From Viridibacillus arenosi (GTDB lineage Bacteria; Bacillota; Bacilli; Bacillales_A; Planococcaceae): DNA of 64,000 nt. This document shows, piece after piece, positions 1 through 7,568 of the stretch. Made by a program: the position numbers and the translations under genes. The notes beneath the pieces were generated by a model that saw nothing but the letters and a program-made list of their open reading frames with translations, did not search any database and had not been told where the DNA came from. How positions within the stretch are numbered: the first letter of the stretch is position 1; the number at the start of each line of letters is the position of its first letter. The stretch is taken from NCBI RefSeq assembly GCF_001955655.1, contig NZ_MSPW01000002.1, positions 372,001 through 436,000 on the forward strand. Direction: 5' to 3'.

Positions 1-444
1 AAGCTGAGCTTATATTTAGGTGATGAAAATACAATTACGCAAGCTCTTGTTGAAGAAATGGTTGCGAAAACGCTAGAGCAAGATGCTTTTAAGATGCTCA
101 ATGCATATTTACACAGAGATGTTTCTAGCGCTTTAACGATTTACCATGATCTTATTCGTCAAAAGCAAGAGCCTATTGCGCTAGTAGCGTTACTTGCATC
201 TCAGATTCGTTTAATGTCGAATGTTTATTATTTACTGAAAAAGGGATATCATTCGCAACAAATTGCAAAACAACTAAAGGTTAATCCTTATCGAGTAAAA
301 CGAATTGTTGAAGAGCGTCGTAAAATTTCAGAGGATAGTTTACTAAAAGCATTATTTGGATTAAGTGAAGTTGATTATCAGTTAAAAACAATGAGCGGTA
401 GAAGAGAGCGTTATTTAGAATTATTTATGATGAAACCAATATAA
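1..444 (+). CDS. holA: DNA polymerase III delta subunit, C-terminal part
   Basis: The reading frame is open from the first base, so only the last 147 residues are present. The delta subunit opens the beta sliding clamp as part of the clamp-loader complex. The segment is mostly alpha-helical, with the pattern of the C-terminal collar domain: a helix rich in Ala/Leu around IALVALLASQIRLMSN, then KQLKVNPYRVKRIVEE, ending in SGRRERYLELFMMKPI. Its place immediately before rpsT and gpr matches yqeN in Bacillus subtilis, which supports the call more than the sequence alone. An internal ATG at 58 is not the start, because coding continues upstream of it. A strong hairpin follows the stop codon. Confidence 0.88.
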   Translation, partial: KLSLYLGDENTITQALVEEMVAKTLEQDAFKMLNAYLHRDVSSALTIYHDLIRQKQEPIALVALLASQIRLMSNVYYLLKKGYHSQQIAKQLKVNPYRVKRIVEERRKISEDSLLKALFGLSEVDYQLKTMSGRRERYLELFMMKPI

Positions 445-485
445 GAGGAAAGCACTCTTTGTTGTAAGTGCATCAGTTTGTAGTC

Positions 486-530
486 AAAAGGCATTCAGAA
501 TAGTCATATTCTGAATGTCTTTTGTTATTT
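486..530 (+). terminator. Terminator after holA
   Basis: A 16-bp stem (486-501 with 508-523, one G-U pair) closes a 6-nt loop and is followed by a T-rich stretch. It lies 41 nt after the holA stop. Confidence 0.75.
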
Positions 531-620
531 TTATATATTTTGGTAATTTAAGAACTTCTTTTTCTTTTTGGATTTTTTACATCCATTATTTTCTATATAG
601 TTATTTTTATTACATGTGTA

Positions 621-781
621 GTTGATTGGAGCGGAGGTGGTGACTCCTGCGGGAAAAGCGGACAGTCCAAGACCCTGCAGGAGCATAGCGACGAAGCGAC
701 TTGGCGCCAGCCCGCGGAAAGCGTCCACCGTAGCGGAAATCAACGGTCTTATCTGATTAGAATGGAAAATGGACCGTTGAT
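621..781. repeat. GC-rich fold-back intergenic element
   Basis: This stretch is visibly GC-rich inside AT-rich flanks. It begins GTTGATT (621-627) and its core ends with the complement AATCAAC (738-744). Inside, GGTGG (636-640) can pair with CCACC (725-729), CTCCTGC (644-650) with GCAGGAG (677-683), and CCAAG (667-671) with CTTGG (700-704). Directly after it, ATCAACGGTC (739-748) pairs perfectly with GACCGTTGAT (772-781). From memory, very similar elements with the words CTCCTGCGGGAAAAGCGG and GCGGAAATCAAC recur between genes in many Bacillales; that cannot be confirmed here. No transposase is present. The open frame on the minus strand through it (531-743) looks like a by-product of composition. 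Confidence 0.6.
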
Positions 782-911
782 GACGTGAATTTCTTCAAGT
801 TTATCTATTTTCTGAAGCACTTACAGATAGGAGTTTATAAGTCTTAATTGCTATTTTCTATAAAAAGAATAAATCGTTAAATTTTATAAGAACTTTTTTG
901 CTAAATAATCC
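782..911. other. Intergenic, no gene seen
   Basis: AT-rich sequence between the fold-back element and the end of the small minus-strand ORF. I see no ORF with a ribosome site, no strong hairpin and no clear promoter here. Confidence 0.5.
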
Positions 912-1103
912 TTATGTACCTAATATAGCTGTTACTGCAATACTCCATACAATCAAAAGAAATGATGTTGTAAGCCAAAATGTATTCGTAGCAGTTTTTT
1001 CATCTCTCTTTATTTTTTTTAGGATTGCCACGAGATTTAGACAAAAAATAATGCTTAAAATTGGAGTTAAGTAAAAACTAATGAAGATAAATGTTATATC
1101 CAT
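912..1103 (-). CDS. Small two-helix membrane protein, unknown function
   Basis: A 63-residue ORF read on the minus strand. The ATG at 1103 is preceded by AAGAAGGTG at a 6-nt spacing, a convincing ribosome site; a GTG three codons upstream would overlap that site. The protein is almost entirely two hydrophobic helices (about residues 3-28 and 40-60) joined by a short charged loop, KKIKRDEKTA, so it is probably an integral membrane protein with both ends on one side. I do not recognise a family. It stands alone, with rpsT downstream in the opposite neighbourhood and the fold-back element on its 3' side. The good start signal and membrane pattern favour a real gene over chance. Confidence 0.5.
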   Translation of the reverse strand: MDITFIFISFYLTPILSIIFCLNLVAILKKIKRDEKTATNTFWLTTSFLLIVWSIAVTAILGT

Positions 1104-1412
1104 GCACAACACCTTCTTTCCAAATAAGTCCCTAAAACCGTACGAAGTACCTTTTGGTAATGAATTATAGTTTTTATTATAACAATATTTCCTTATATTG
1201 AAAGATTTATGGAAAATGGTTAATTAGAGTTTATTTGAATAAAATAATGCGAAGGTGATTACATGAATCCAAATAGCAACAAATAGTGTTGAAGATCTTT
1301 CGGTATACTAATACGAAATCACTTTATGTCGCCAAGTTGTACGGAGTTGTTCGTATTTCGTTAATAACAATATGCTTTAATGTAACTCTTGAAAAATATA
1401 AAAATTTAAACA
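1104..1412. other. Intergenic stretch with a possible decayed ORF
   Basis: This gap has no long ORF. A good ribosome site (GAAGGTGATT, 1251-1260) precedes ATG at 1263, but the frame stops after seven codons (MNPNSNK, 1263-1286). Beyond the stop, another frame reads plausible residues (SLYVAKLYGVVRIS, about 1319-1360), which may be the remains of a small gene broken by a frameshift. ACGAAAT (1313-1319) and ATTTCGT (1355-1361) form a 7-bp inverted repeat. Confidence 0.3.
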
Positions 1413-1442
1413 CAAAAAAAGACTAGAGAATTATCTCTAGTC
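1413..1442 (-). terminator. Terminator of rpsT
   Basis: GACTAGAGA (1421-1429) pairs with TCTCTAGTC (1434-1442). On the minus strand the hairpin is followed by a run of T residues (A-run 1414-1420 on the plus strand), as expected for a terminator of the minus-strand rpsT gene. Confidence 0.85.
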
Positions 1443-1461
1443 CCTTTGAATCCATAATGGA

Positions 1462-1710
1462 TTAAGCTTTTTTCATTAAACGAGCTTTTTGACGAGAAGC
1501 TGCGTTTTTGTGGATTAAGCCTTTAGATGCTGCTTTATCTAATGATTTAACAGCTACGCTTAAAAGTTCTTTTGCGTTATCTTCTTTAGCAACTAAAGCA
1601 GTTTCAGCTTTTTTCACAGCAGTACGCATAGCAGATTTCACTTGCGAATTTTGTGCATTAACTTTTGCGTTAGTTTTTACGCGTTTGATAGCAGATTTAA
1701 TATTTGGCAT
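1462..1710 (-). CDS. rpsT: 30S ribosomal protein S20
   Basis: An 82-residue, Lys/Ala-rich protein starting [14 protein letters not shown], the hallmark N-terminus of S20, and ending in [16 protein letters not shown]20 binds 16S rRNA early in 30S assembly. The ATG at 1710 has a near-perfect AGGAGGTG ribosome site (complement of 1718-1725). The gene is transcribed opposite to holA and gpr and stands alone between them, as in Bacillus subtilis. It has its own terminator. The long plus-strand frame covering it is an antisense shadow. Confidence 0.97.
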   Translation of the reverse strand: MPNIKSAIKRVKTNAKVNAQNSQVKSAMRTAVKKAETALVAKEDNAKELLSVAVKSLDKAASKGLIHKNAASRQKARLMKKA

Positions 1711-1874
1711 TAACTTTCACCTCCTAAAAAGGATCGAGATGAGTAAATTCTCAACTGTTTCAAGTGTCTATACAACAGTCATCATTTTAGCAAATCATAG
1801 TATAAAAATCAAGCATCAAATGCAAAGAATATTTACTTGACAGTTAGAGCAAAATAAAAAGTGAGGTGATTAGT

Positions 1875-2891
1875 TTGGAAAATAATAAATGGTATCGAAC
1901 AGATTTAGTAGATGAGACGGAAGAATTTATTAATCATAAGACCGCAGAAGAGCGTGAAACATTACGTGAATCTACAGGTATTAAGGTATTAGAGGAAGAG
2001 CGCGGACGCGTTAAAATTACACGTGTAGATGTTGATTCGAGTGGCGCAGAAGAAATAGGAAAGAAAGAAGGGACTTATTTTACTTTTACCGTTCCGACAT
2101 TAACACCAGATGATGAGGAAGGGTTCAAGCAACTGGGAGAAGTTTTAGCAGAGGAATTGACAACACTTCATCCTTTTATTAAAGATAACAAGGATGGCAA
2201 AGTGCTTATCATCGGACTAGGGAATAAGACGATTACACCCGATGCAGTAGGGCCGCTAGCTATTGATGAGTTACAAAATAGTGCAACATCCATTCAAGAG
2301 CGTTGTATTATTTATGCTCCCGGAGTAACAGGACAGACTGGCTATGAAACGAGTTCATTTATAAAAGCATTAGCTGAGCAAATAAAACCTGAACTAGTTA
2401 TTGTTGTAGACGCACTTGCAACAAGAGCAAGTAACCGACTTTGTAAAACCATTCAAATGACAGATACGGGAATTCATCCTGGATCTGGTGTAGGTAATAT
2501 GCGTAAAGAAATTTCAAAAGAAACAATTGGTTGTCCTGTAACTGCAATAGGCCTACCGACTGTTGTCGATGGGCCAGTACTTATCGCAGATGCTGTCGAT
2601 ACACTTTTCCAATCTATTGCAGCCAAAATACAGGAAAAAAATAGTCCATCCTCCGCTTTGTCCGTAACACCATGGAGACCATCAGACACGTCAAAAGTAG
2701 ATTTAGAAGTGATTAAACCAATTTTTGGTGAATGGTCGACTTGGCCGAAAGAAGAACGTCTACAGCTATTTGAAGAGTCTCTCGTAGGGCACGACCGATT
2801 ATTCGTAACACCGAAAAACATAGATGAGTGGGTACACAACTATGCATATCTGATTTCTGATACGTTAACGGAATGGATTGAAAGTACGTAG
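1875..2891 (+). CDS. gpr: Germination protease GPR
   Basis: GPR degrades the small acid-soluble proteins that protect spore DNA, supplying amino acids at germination. It is made in the forespore as a zymogen that cleaves itself. The 338-residue product is of family A25 length or slightly short. The two regions that carry the proposed catalytic aspartates in this family are visible as KTITPDAVGPLA and VVDALATRAS, and the HPGSGVGN segment lies between them and the C-terminal part. I chose the TTG at 1875 because GAGGTGA (1864-1869) sits just upstream; a GTG at 1866 lies inside that ribosome site. The gene is followed by spoIIP with only 55 nt between them. No convincing sigma-G promoter was found. 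Confidence 0.93.
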   Translation: MENNKWYRTDLVDETEEFINHKTAEERETLRESTGIKVLEEERGRVKITRVDVDSSGAEEIGKKEGTYFTFTVPTLTPDDEEGFKQLGEVLAEELTTLHPFIKDNKDGKVLIIGLGNKTITPDAVGPLAIDELQNSATSIQERCIIYAPGVTGQTGYETSSFIKALAEQIKPELVIVVDALATRASNRLCKTIQMTDTGIHPGSGVGNMRKEISKETIGCPVTAIGLPTVVDGPVLIADAVDTLFQSIAAKIQEKNSPSSALSVTPWRPSDTSKVDLEVIKPIFGEWSTWPKEERLQLFEESLVGHDRLFVTPKNIDEWVHNYAYLISDTLTEWIEST

Positions 2892-2896
2892 AATGT

Positions 2897-2924
2897 TCTA
2901 ATTAGCTCCCCTCCTCCATACATT
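2897..2924 (+). promoter_or_regulatory. Candidate sigma-E promoter of spoIIP
   Basis: CATACATT at 2917-2924 matches the sigma-E -10 consensus exactly, and TCTAATT at 2897-2903, 13 nt upstream, matches the usual -35 in five of seven positions. Initiation about seven bases past the -10 would place the first base near 2931, just ahead of most of the spoIIP ribosome site. spoIIP belongs to the sigma-E regulon in Bacillus subtilis, which makes this reading likely but unproven. Confidence 0.55.
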
Positions 2925-2938
2925 GATAGGAGGAGGGG
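2908..2938 (+). promoter_or_regulatory. Hairpin masking the spoIIP ribosome site
   Basis: CCCCTCCTCC (2908-2917) pairs perfectly with GGAGGAGGGG (2929-2938) across an 11-nt loop. The 3' arm is the Shine-Dalgarno sequence of spoIIP, whose ATG is at 2947. There is no T-run, so this does not look like an ordinary terminator. Any transcript arriving from gpr would form the hairpin; a transcript starting near 2931 would not contain the 5' arm. Confidence 0.7.
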
Positions 2939-2946
2939 GATGTTAT

Positions 2947-3771
2947 ATGCGACGGAAAATGCAAATGTGGATTGGTCTTCTATGCTTTTTCTTTATGCTT
3001 CCAATTATTACTGTGAAGTTACCAATCTGGCCACAACAAGAGGCAACAACAACATCATCAAAACAAGATACGAAAATAGTCTATGCTGCCAATACTGCCA
3101 CTGAAAAAAATGCTTTGATAAATAATAAGGACGCTTCATTTAAAACACTAATATATTTCACACATTCCCATGAAGCTTACTATCCTATTTTGAAAAGCCA
3201 AAAACAGAAAATAACAGCCTATCATAACGCAACTAATGTTTTACAACTAGGTTCAGTCATTGAAGCTCATTTTAAACAAAATGATCTCTCAACTGATATT
3301 TTAGAAGTTGATACGATGACAGAAATGCAGAAGAAAAATATATCATTATATAAAGCGTATGATGCTGTAAGGCCATATGTGAAAAAACAATTAGATAAAA
3401 AAGAATATGATTTGGTGCTAGATATCCATCGTGATTCAGCAAATAAAAAAGCTACAACCACAACCTTAGATGGCGAAAAGTACGCACGTATCGCTATTGT
3501 TCTTGGTGCTGAAAATAAACAATACAAATTTAATGAAGCCTACGCGGACCAATTATCTGCGCAATTAAATCAACTAGTTCCTAATATCTCTAGAGGTGTT
3601 ATGAAAAAAGAAGGTTCGGGTGTAAATGGTATATATAACCAAGATCTTTCGAAAAACCTGCTAGTCGTTGAATTAGGTGGAGTAGATAATACAGAAGACG
3701 AATTAAACCGTACTATTGCTATTTTAGCAAGAGCAATTTCGGAAGCATTTTCAAATCAAACTTCATCATAA
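2947..3771 (+). CDS. spoIIP: Stage II sporulation protein P
   Basis: SpoIIP is a membrane-anchored peptidoglycan amidase/endopeptidase that works with SpoIID and SpoIIM in engulfment of the forespore. The product is 274 residues, clearly shorter than the roughly 400-residue Bacillus subtilis protein. The reduction falls in the region between the N-terminal membrane helix (about residues 7-27) and the catalytic domain. Family residues are visible: FTHSHEAYYP near residue 71, LVLDIHRDS near 157, and VVELGGVDNTEDEL near the end; the two His and the Glu are the presumed zinc ligands and catalytic residues. The ATG at 2947 is fixed by the GGAGGAGGGGG site, which lies in a hairpin. Confidence 0.93.
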   Translation: MRRKMQMWIGLLCFFFMLPIITVKLPIWPQQEATTTSSKQDTKIVYAANTATEKNALINNKDASFKTLIYFTHSHEAYYPILKSQKQKITAYHNATNVLQLGSVIEAHFKQNDLSTDILEVDTMTEMQKKNISLYKAYDAVRPYVKKQLDKKEYDLVLDIHRDSANKKATTTTLDGEKYARIAIVLGAENKQYKFNEAYADQLSAQLNQLVPNISRGVMKKEGSGVNGIYNQDLSKNLLVVELGGVDNTEDELNRTIAILARAISEAFSNQTSS

Positions 3772-3833
3772 TATTGCATAAAATAGCTGTTCACTGCTAT
3801 AATTCAAAATAGTTTATATAGGAGTGGACACGC

Positions 3834-5669
3834 ATGAACAGAGAAGAACGTTTGAAACGACAAGAAAATATTAGAAATTTCTCCATTATTGCTCATATTG
3901 ACCACGGGAAATCAACATTAGCAGACCGTATATTGGAAACTACCAAAAGTTTAACTTCCCGTGAGATGAAAAATCAGCTTCTAGATTCTATGGATTTAGA
4001 AAGAGAACGTGGCATTACCATCAAATTAAATGCAGTTCAATTACATTATCAAGCTAGAGATGGAGAGATTTATACATTCCATTTAATCGATACCCCTGGA
4101 CACGTCGATTTCACATACGAAGTATCTCGTAGTCTTGCAGCTTGTGAAGGTGCTATTTTAGTTGTCGATGCAGCTCAAGGTATTGAAGCACAGACACTTG
4201 CGAACGTATATTTAGCATTAGACAATGATCTTGAAATTCTTCCTGTTATTAATAAAATCGATTTACCTTCGGCAGATCCAGAACGTGTACGTCAAGAAGT
4301 AGAAGATGTCATCGGGTTAGATGCATCTGAAGCAGTACTTGCTTCTGCTAAAGCAGGTATCGGTATTGAAGATATTTTAGAACAAATTGTTGAAAAAGTA
4401 CCAGCACCTACAGGCGATCCTGATGCACCTCTAAAAGCTTTGATTTTCGATTCTTTATATGATTCATATCGAGGTGTAATTACTTACATCCGAGTTGTAG
4501 ACGGAACAGTTAAAGCAGGCGATAAAATTCGTATGATGGCAACTGGAAAAGAATTTGAAGTTGTTGAAGTTGGAGTATCAACACCTAAGCCAACACTATG
4601 CAAAGAGCTAACTGTCGGTGATGTAGGTTTCTTAACTGCATCTATCAAAAACGTAGGGGATACGCGCGTAGGGGATACAATTACTTTAGCAAACAATCCT
4701 GCAACGGAACCATTAGCTGGTTATCGTAAGTTAAATCCTATGGTTTACTGTGGTTTATACCCAATCGATACTGCTAAGTACAATGATCTTCGTGATGCAT
4801 TAGAAAAGCTAGAGCTAAACGACTCAGCATTACAATATGAACCTGAAACTTCACAAGCTTTAGGCTTCGGATTCCGATGCGGTTTCTTAGGTTTACTTCA
4901 TATGGAAATCATTCAAGAGCGTATTGAACGTGAATTCAAAATCGATCTGATCACTACTGCACCTAGCGTAATTTACCATGTGCAGATGACAGACGGTTCT
5001 GAAGTTCAAGTGGACAATCCGTCAATGATGCCAGATCCACAAAAAATCGACCGTATTGAAGAACCATATGTAAAAGCAACAATTATGGTACCTAACGATT
5101 ATGTTGGAGCTGTTATGGAAATTTGCCAACGCAAACGTGGTAATTTTATGACAATGGATTATATTGATTCAACTCGTGTAAGCATTTACTATGAGATTCC
5201 ACTTTCTGAAATCGTTTATGATTTCTTTGATCAATTAAAATCAAGTACGAAAGGCTATGCTTCTTTCGACTACGAATTAATAGGCTATCAGCCATCTAAA
5301 TTGATGAAAATGGATATCCTTTTAAATGGTGAACAAGTCGATGCACTTAGCTTTATTGTACACAACGATTTTGCATATGAACGAGGTAAGGTCATCGTTG
5401 AAAAGTTAAAAAATCTTATTCCACGTCAACAATTTGAAGTGCCAATTCAAGCTGCAATAGGACAAAAAATTGTGGCGCGATCAACTATTAAAGCGATGCG
5501 TAAAAACGTTTTAGCTAAATGTTACGGTGGCGATATTTCTCGTAAACGTAAACTTTTAGATAAACAAAAAGAAGGTAAAAAACGTATGAAACAAGTAGGT
5601 TCAGTTGAAGTACCTCAAGAAGCATTCATGGCTGTACTTAAAATGGACGATGACGCACCTAAAAAATAA
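3834..5669 (+). CDS. lepA: Elongation factor 4 (LepA)
   Basis: LepA is a translational GTPase related to EF-G that acts on stalled or mispositioned ribosomes and in 30S maturation. The 611-residue length is typical. Visible motifs are the P-loop [13 protein letters not shown] (about residues 19-31), RGITIK of switch I, DTPGHVDF, and NKIDLP. The LepA-specific C-terminal domain contains [11 protein letters not shown] and the basic tail [19 protein letters not shown]. The ribosome site GGAGTGGAC precedes the ATG. It stands between spoIIP and a small ORF and ends with its own strong terminator. There is no yqxA gene between spoIIP and lepA, unlike in B. subtilis. Confidence 0.98.
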   Translation: MNREERLKRQENIRNFSIIAHIDHGKSTLADRILETTKSLTSREMKNQLLDSMDLERERGITIKLNAVQLHYQARDGEIYTFHLIDTPGHVDFTYEVSRSLAACEGAILVVDAAQGIEAQTLANVYLALDNDLEILPVINKIDLPSADPERVRQEVEDVIGLDASEAVLASAKAGIGIEDILEQIVEKVPAPTGDPDAPLKALIFDSLYDSYRGVITYIRVVDGTVKAGDKIRMMATGKEFEVVEVGVSTPKPTLCKELTVGDVGFLTASIKNVGDTRVGDTITLANNPATEPLAGYRKLNPMVYCGLYPIDTAKYNDLRDALEKLELNDSALQYEPETSQALGFGFRCGFLGLLHMEIIQERIEREFKIDLITTAPSVIYHVQMTDGSEVQVDNPSMMPDPQKIDRIEEPYVKATIMVPNDYVGAVMEICQRKRGNFMTMDYIDSTRVSIYYEIPLSEIVYDFFDQLKSSTKGYASFDYELIGYQPSKLMKMDILLNGEQVDALSFIVHNDFAYERGKVIVEKLKNLIPRQQFEVPIQAAIGQKIVARSTIKAMRKNVLAKCYGGDISRKRKLLDKQKEGKKRMKQVGSVEVPQEAFMAVLKMDDDAPKK

Positions 5670-5700
5670 TATTAATTTATCAGCATGATGAATGAACATT

Positions 5701-5757
5701 AAGCGGTTATGCAGCATGGAGGTTTAATCCACCATATTGCATAACCGCTTTATTTAT
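5701..5757 (+). terminator. Terminator of lepA
   Basis: A 13-bp perfect stem, AAGCGGTTATGCA (5701-5713) with TGCATAACCGCTT (5738-5750), extended inside by TGGAGG/CCACCA-type pairs, followed by a T-rich tail. Confidence 0.85.
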
Positions 5758-5940
5758 TTAAAACTGAAACTAAGATATTTTTTCTTAAAGAACAATTTTT
5801 AGGTTTAATGTGGGTTTAAAAGGGTAAATACATAATAAGAGTAAGAAAGTAAAACAATATCTGGATAAATTTCGACATTATTCGCTAAAAAGTGATATTT
5901 GAGGTATTCAAAATACAAAAGATTTGATAAGCTTAGTAAA

Positions 5941-5956
5941 CACTATATATATAGTG
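5941..5956. promoter_or_regulatory. 16-bp perfect palindrome upstream of small gene
   Basis: CACTATATATATAGTG is a perfect palindrome lying 37 nt before the ribosome site... of the following 58-residue gene's apparent start (5993). It could be an operator or part of a promoter region; the rest of the 5758-5992 gap is AT-rich and shows nothing else that I can name. Confidence 0.3.
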
Positions 5957-5992
5957 AATTTATGAATTAATAAATGTAAGGAGTGAGTTCAA

Positions 5993-6169
5993 ATCGAATA
6001 TCGTGATGGAAACGACCGTTTGGATCGCTTAATGGCAACGTTAGAAGCTGAACTTTTGGCTTTTGAGGCGCGAGTGGCACATATGCAAGATAAATTGAAT
6101 GAACTTAAACAAGTAGAACCAAATATACAGCAAGAGCAAGAGCTTATTAAATATAAAAAAGCAGTGTAG
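5993..6169 (+). CDS. Small coiled-coil protein with apparent ATC start
   Basis: This frame codes for 58 residues rich in Glu, Leu and Ala with a heptad-like pattern (RLDRLMATLEAELLAFEARV, then HMQDKLNELKQVEP), so it is probably a short coiled coil. A strong ribosome site, AAGGAG at 5978-5983, is followed after nine bases by ATC. An in-frame TGA just upstream of that codon rules out a longer protein. The first ordinary alternatives are TTG at 6020 and ATG at 6032, both without a ribosome site and both discarding coding-looking residues. ATC is a rare but known start codon. Otherwise the start may be mutated or misread. A terminator follows directly. No family is recognised. Confidence 0.5.
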   Translation: MEYRDGNDRLDRLMATLEAELLAFEARVAHMQDKLNELKQVEPNIQQEQELIKYKKAV

Positions 6170-6172
6170 AGA

Positions 6173-6210
6173 AGTTACAGTGGGTATTATTATCGCTGTA
6201 ACTTTTTTTA
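6173..6210 (+). terminator. Terminator after the small coiled-coil gene
   Basis: AGTTACAG (6173-6180) pairs with CTGTAACT (6196-6203), followed by a run of seven T. Its position just behind the stop codon supports the small gene being a real transcription unit. Confidence 0.75.
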
Positions 6211-6336
6211 TGTTTAAAAGAGATATTAATTCCATTGTTTTGCGTTTTAACTTAAATACTATAGAATGAAGCTACGTGTTTAATGAGTTAAATTACAAAA
6301 AAACGGACAGTTTTCGACAAGAAAGAAGGAATCAAA

Positions 6337-7473
6337 TTGGCTAGAGGCGTTTATATACACATTCCATTTTGCCATCAAATTTGCAATTATTGCGATTTTA
6401 ATAAAGTATTTTTCAAAAACCAGCCGGTGGATGAATATATAGAAGCATTAGGTATGGAGATGAAATTATGGTCTGAAGACAAAAAAGCTTTCAGTCATAT
6501 AGAAACAATTTTTTTAGGTGGAGGAACGCCAACATCTTTATCACCAGCTCAACTCTCAAGACTTTTAACATTGATCAAGATGTACATTCCAATGGAACAT
6601 GTAACAGAATTCACATCGGAGGCAAATCCCGATGAATTAACGAAAGAAAAATTAGAAGTGCTTTTTAACGGTGGTGTAAATCGACTAAGTCTTGGTGTAC
6701 AAGCGTTTCAACCAGAGTTATTGAAAAAACTAGGGCGTACTCATTCCAATGATGATGTTTTTGAAACAATTAAGGCAGCAAAAAAAGTAGGTTTCAATAA
6801 CATCAGCATTGATTTAATGTACGGACTACCTGGTCAAACGATGGATGAATGGAAAGAAACACTAAAAATTGCTTTTGACTTAAATCTACCACATTACTCA
6901 GCCTATTCGCTTATTGTAGAATCTAAAACGATTTTTTATAACTTGATGAACAAAGGGAAATTGAGTTTACCAGGTGAAGATAAAGAGGCAGATATGTATG
7001 AAGAATTGATGCAACAAATGGAAGCACACGGCTGGCATCAATACGAAATAAGTAATTTCGCCAAAGATGGACATTCTTCTATCCATAATCGTATTTATTG
7101 GGACAATGATGAATACGCTGGTTTTGGTGCAGGAGCTCATGGTTATGTCAATGGCATTCGTTATTCAAATCATGCACCATTAAAAAAATATATAAGTACA
7201 TTAGAATCCGGTGAAAAACCCATACTAAAAACGCATGAAGTGACACATAACGAAAAAATTGAGGAAGAACTGTTTTTAGGTTTACGTAAAACAGCTGGAA
7301 TTTCGAAATCTCATTTTGAAGAGAAGTTTGGCTGTACGATTGAAAGCGTTTATAGTGAAAAACTGCAATTGCTTGTTTCAGCAGGTCTTATTTCGAATGA
7401 TGAAGTAGCTGTAAAGTTAACGAAAAAAGGTCGTTTTGTTGGAAATGAAGTTTTTGAAGAATTTTTATTATAA
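6337..7473 (+). CDS. hemW: Heme chaperone HemW (radical SAM)
   Basis: HemW is a radical-SAM relative of the oxygen-independent coproporphyrinogen oxidase, thought to bind heme and deliver it to target proteins rather than to oxidise coproporphyrinogen. The 378-residue length fits HemW and is shorter than true HemN. The iron-sulfur motif C-x3-C-x2-C is seen in HIPFCHQICNYCDF near residue 10. The SAM-binding GGGTPTSL lies near residue 68, with EANPDEL and RLSLGVQAF following. The start is TTG at 6337, behind AAGAAGGA. It sits directly before hrcA, as in Bacillus subtilis (yqeR/hemN). Confidence 0.93.
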   Translation: MARGVYIHIPFCHQICNYCDFNKVFFKNQPVDEYIEALGMEMKLWSEDKKAFSHIETIFLGGGTPTSLSPAQLSRLLTLIKMYIPMEHVTEFTSEANPDELTKEKLEVLFNGGVNRLSLGVQAFQPELLKKLGRTHSNDDVFETIKAAKKVGFNNISIDLMYGLPGQTMDEWKETLKIAFDLNLPHYSAYSLIVESKTIFYNLMNKGKLSLPGEDKEADMYEELMQQMEAHGWHQYEISNFAKDGHSSIHNRIYWDNDEYAGFGAGAHGYVNGIRYSNHAPLKKYISTLESGEKPILKTHEVTHNEKIEEELFLGLRKTAGISKSHFEEKFGCTIESVYSEKLQLLVSAGLISNDEVAVKLTKKGRFVGNEVFEEFLL

Positions 7474-7488
7474 ACACATGCGTTTCCG

Positions 7489-7554
7489 TTGACATAAAAT
7501 AATAGATTTGATAAGTTAATTATAGTATTAGCACTCTTCTTGAGTGAGTGCTAA
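7489..7554 (+). promoter_or_regulatory. CIRCE operator and promoter of the heat-shock operon
   Basis: TTAGCACTC (7528-7536), nine bases, then GAGTGCTAA (7546-7554): an exact CIRCE element, the binding site of HrcA. A TTGACA -35 lies at 7489-7494, with TAAGTT 17 bases later as a weak -10; TATAGT at 7521-7526 is a better -10 sequence but is too far from that -35. The operator lies immediately ahead of hrcA, consistent with autoregulation of the hrcA-grpE-dnaK operon. Confidence 0.93.
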
Positions 7555-7568
7555 CAGAGGTGATGATC

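Noticed and set aside
531-743. Minus-strand ORF through the GC-rich element
   Set aside because: It follows the composition of the fold-back element and has no ribosome site.
1767-1802. Possible sigma-G promoter for gpr (CATAGTA at 1796)
   Set aside because: The -10 has a mismatch and no acceptable -35 lies 17-18 bp upstream.
1508-1840. Plus-strand ORF of 110 codons
   Set aside because: It is antisense to rpsT, whose product is unmistakable.
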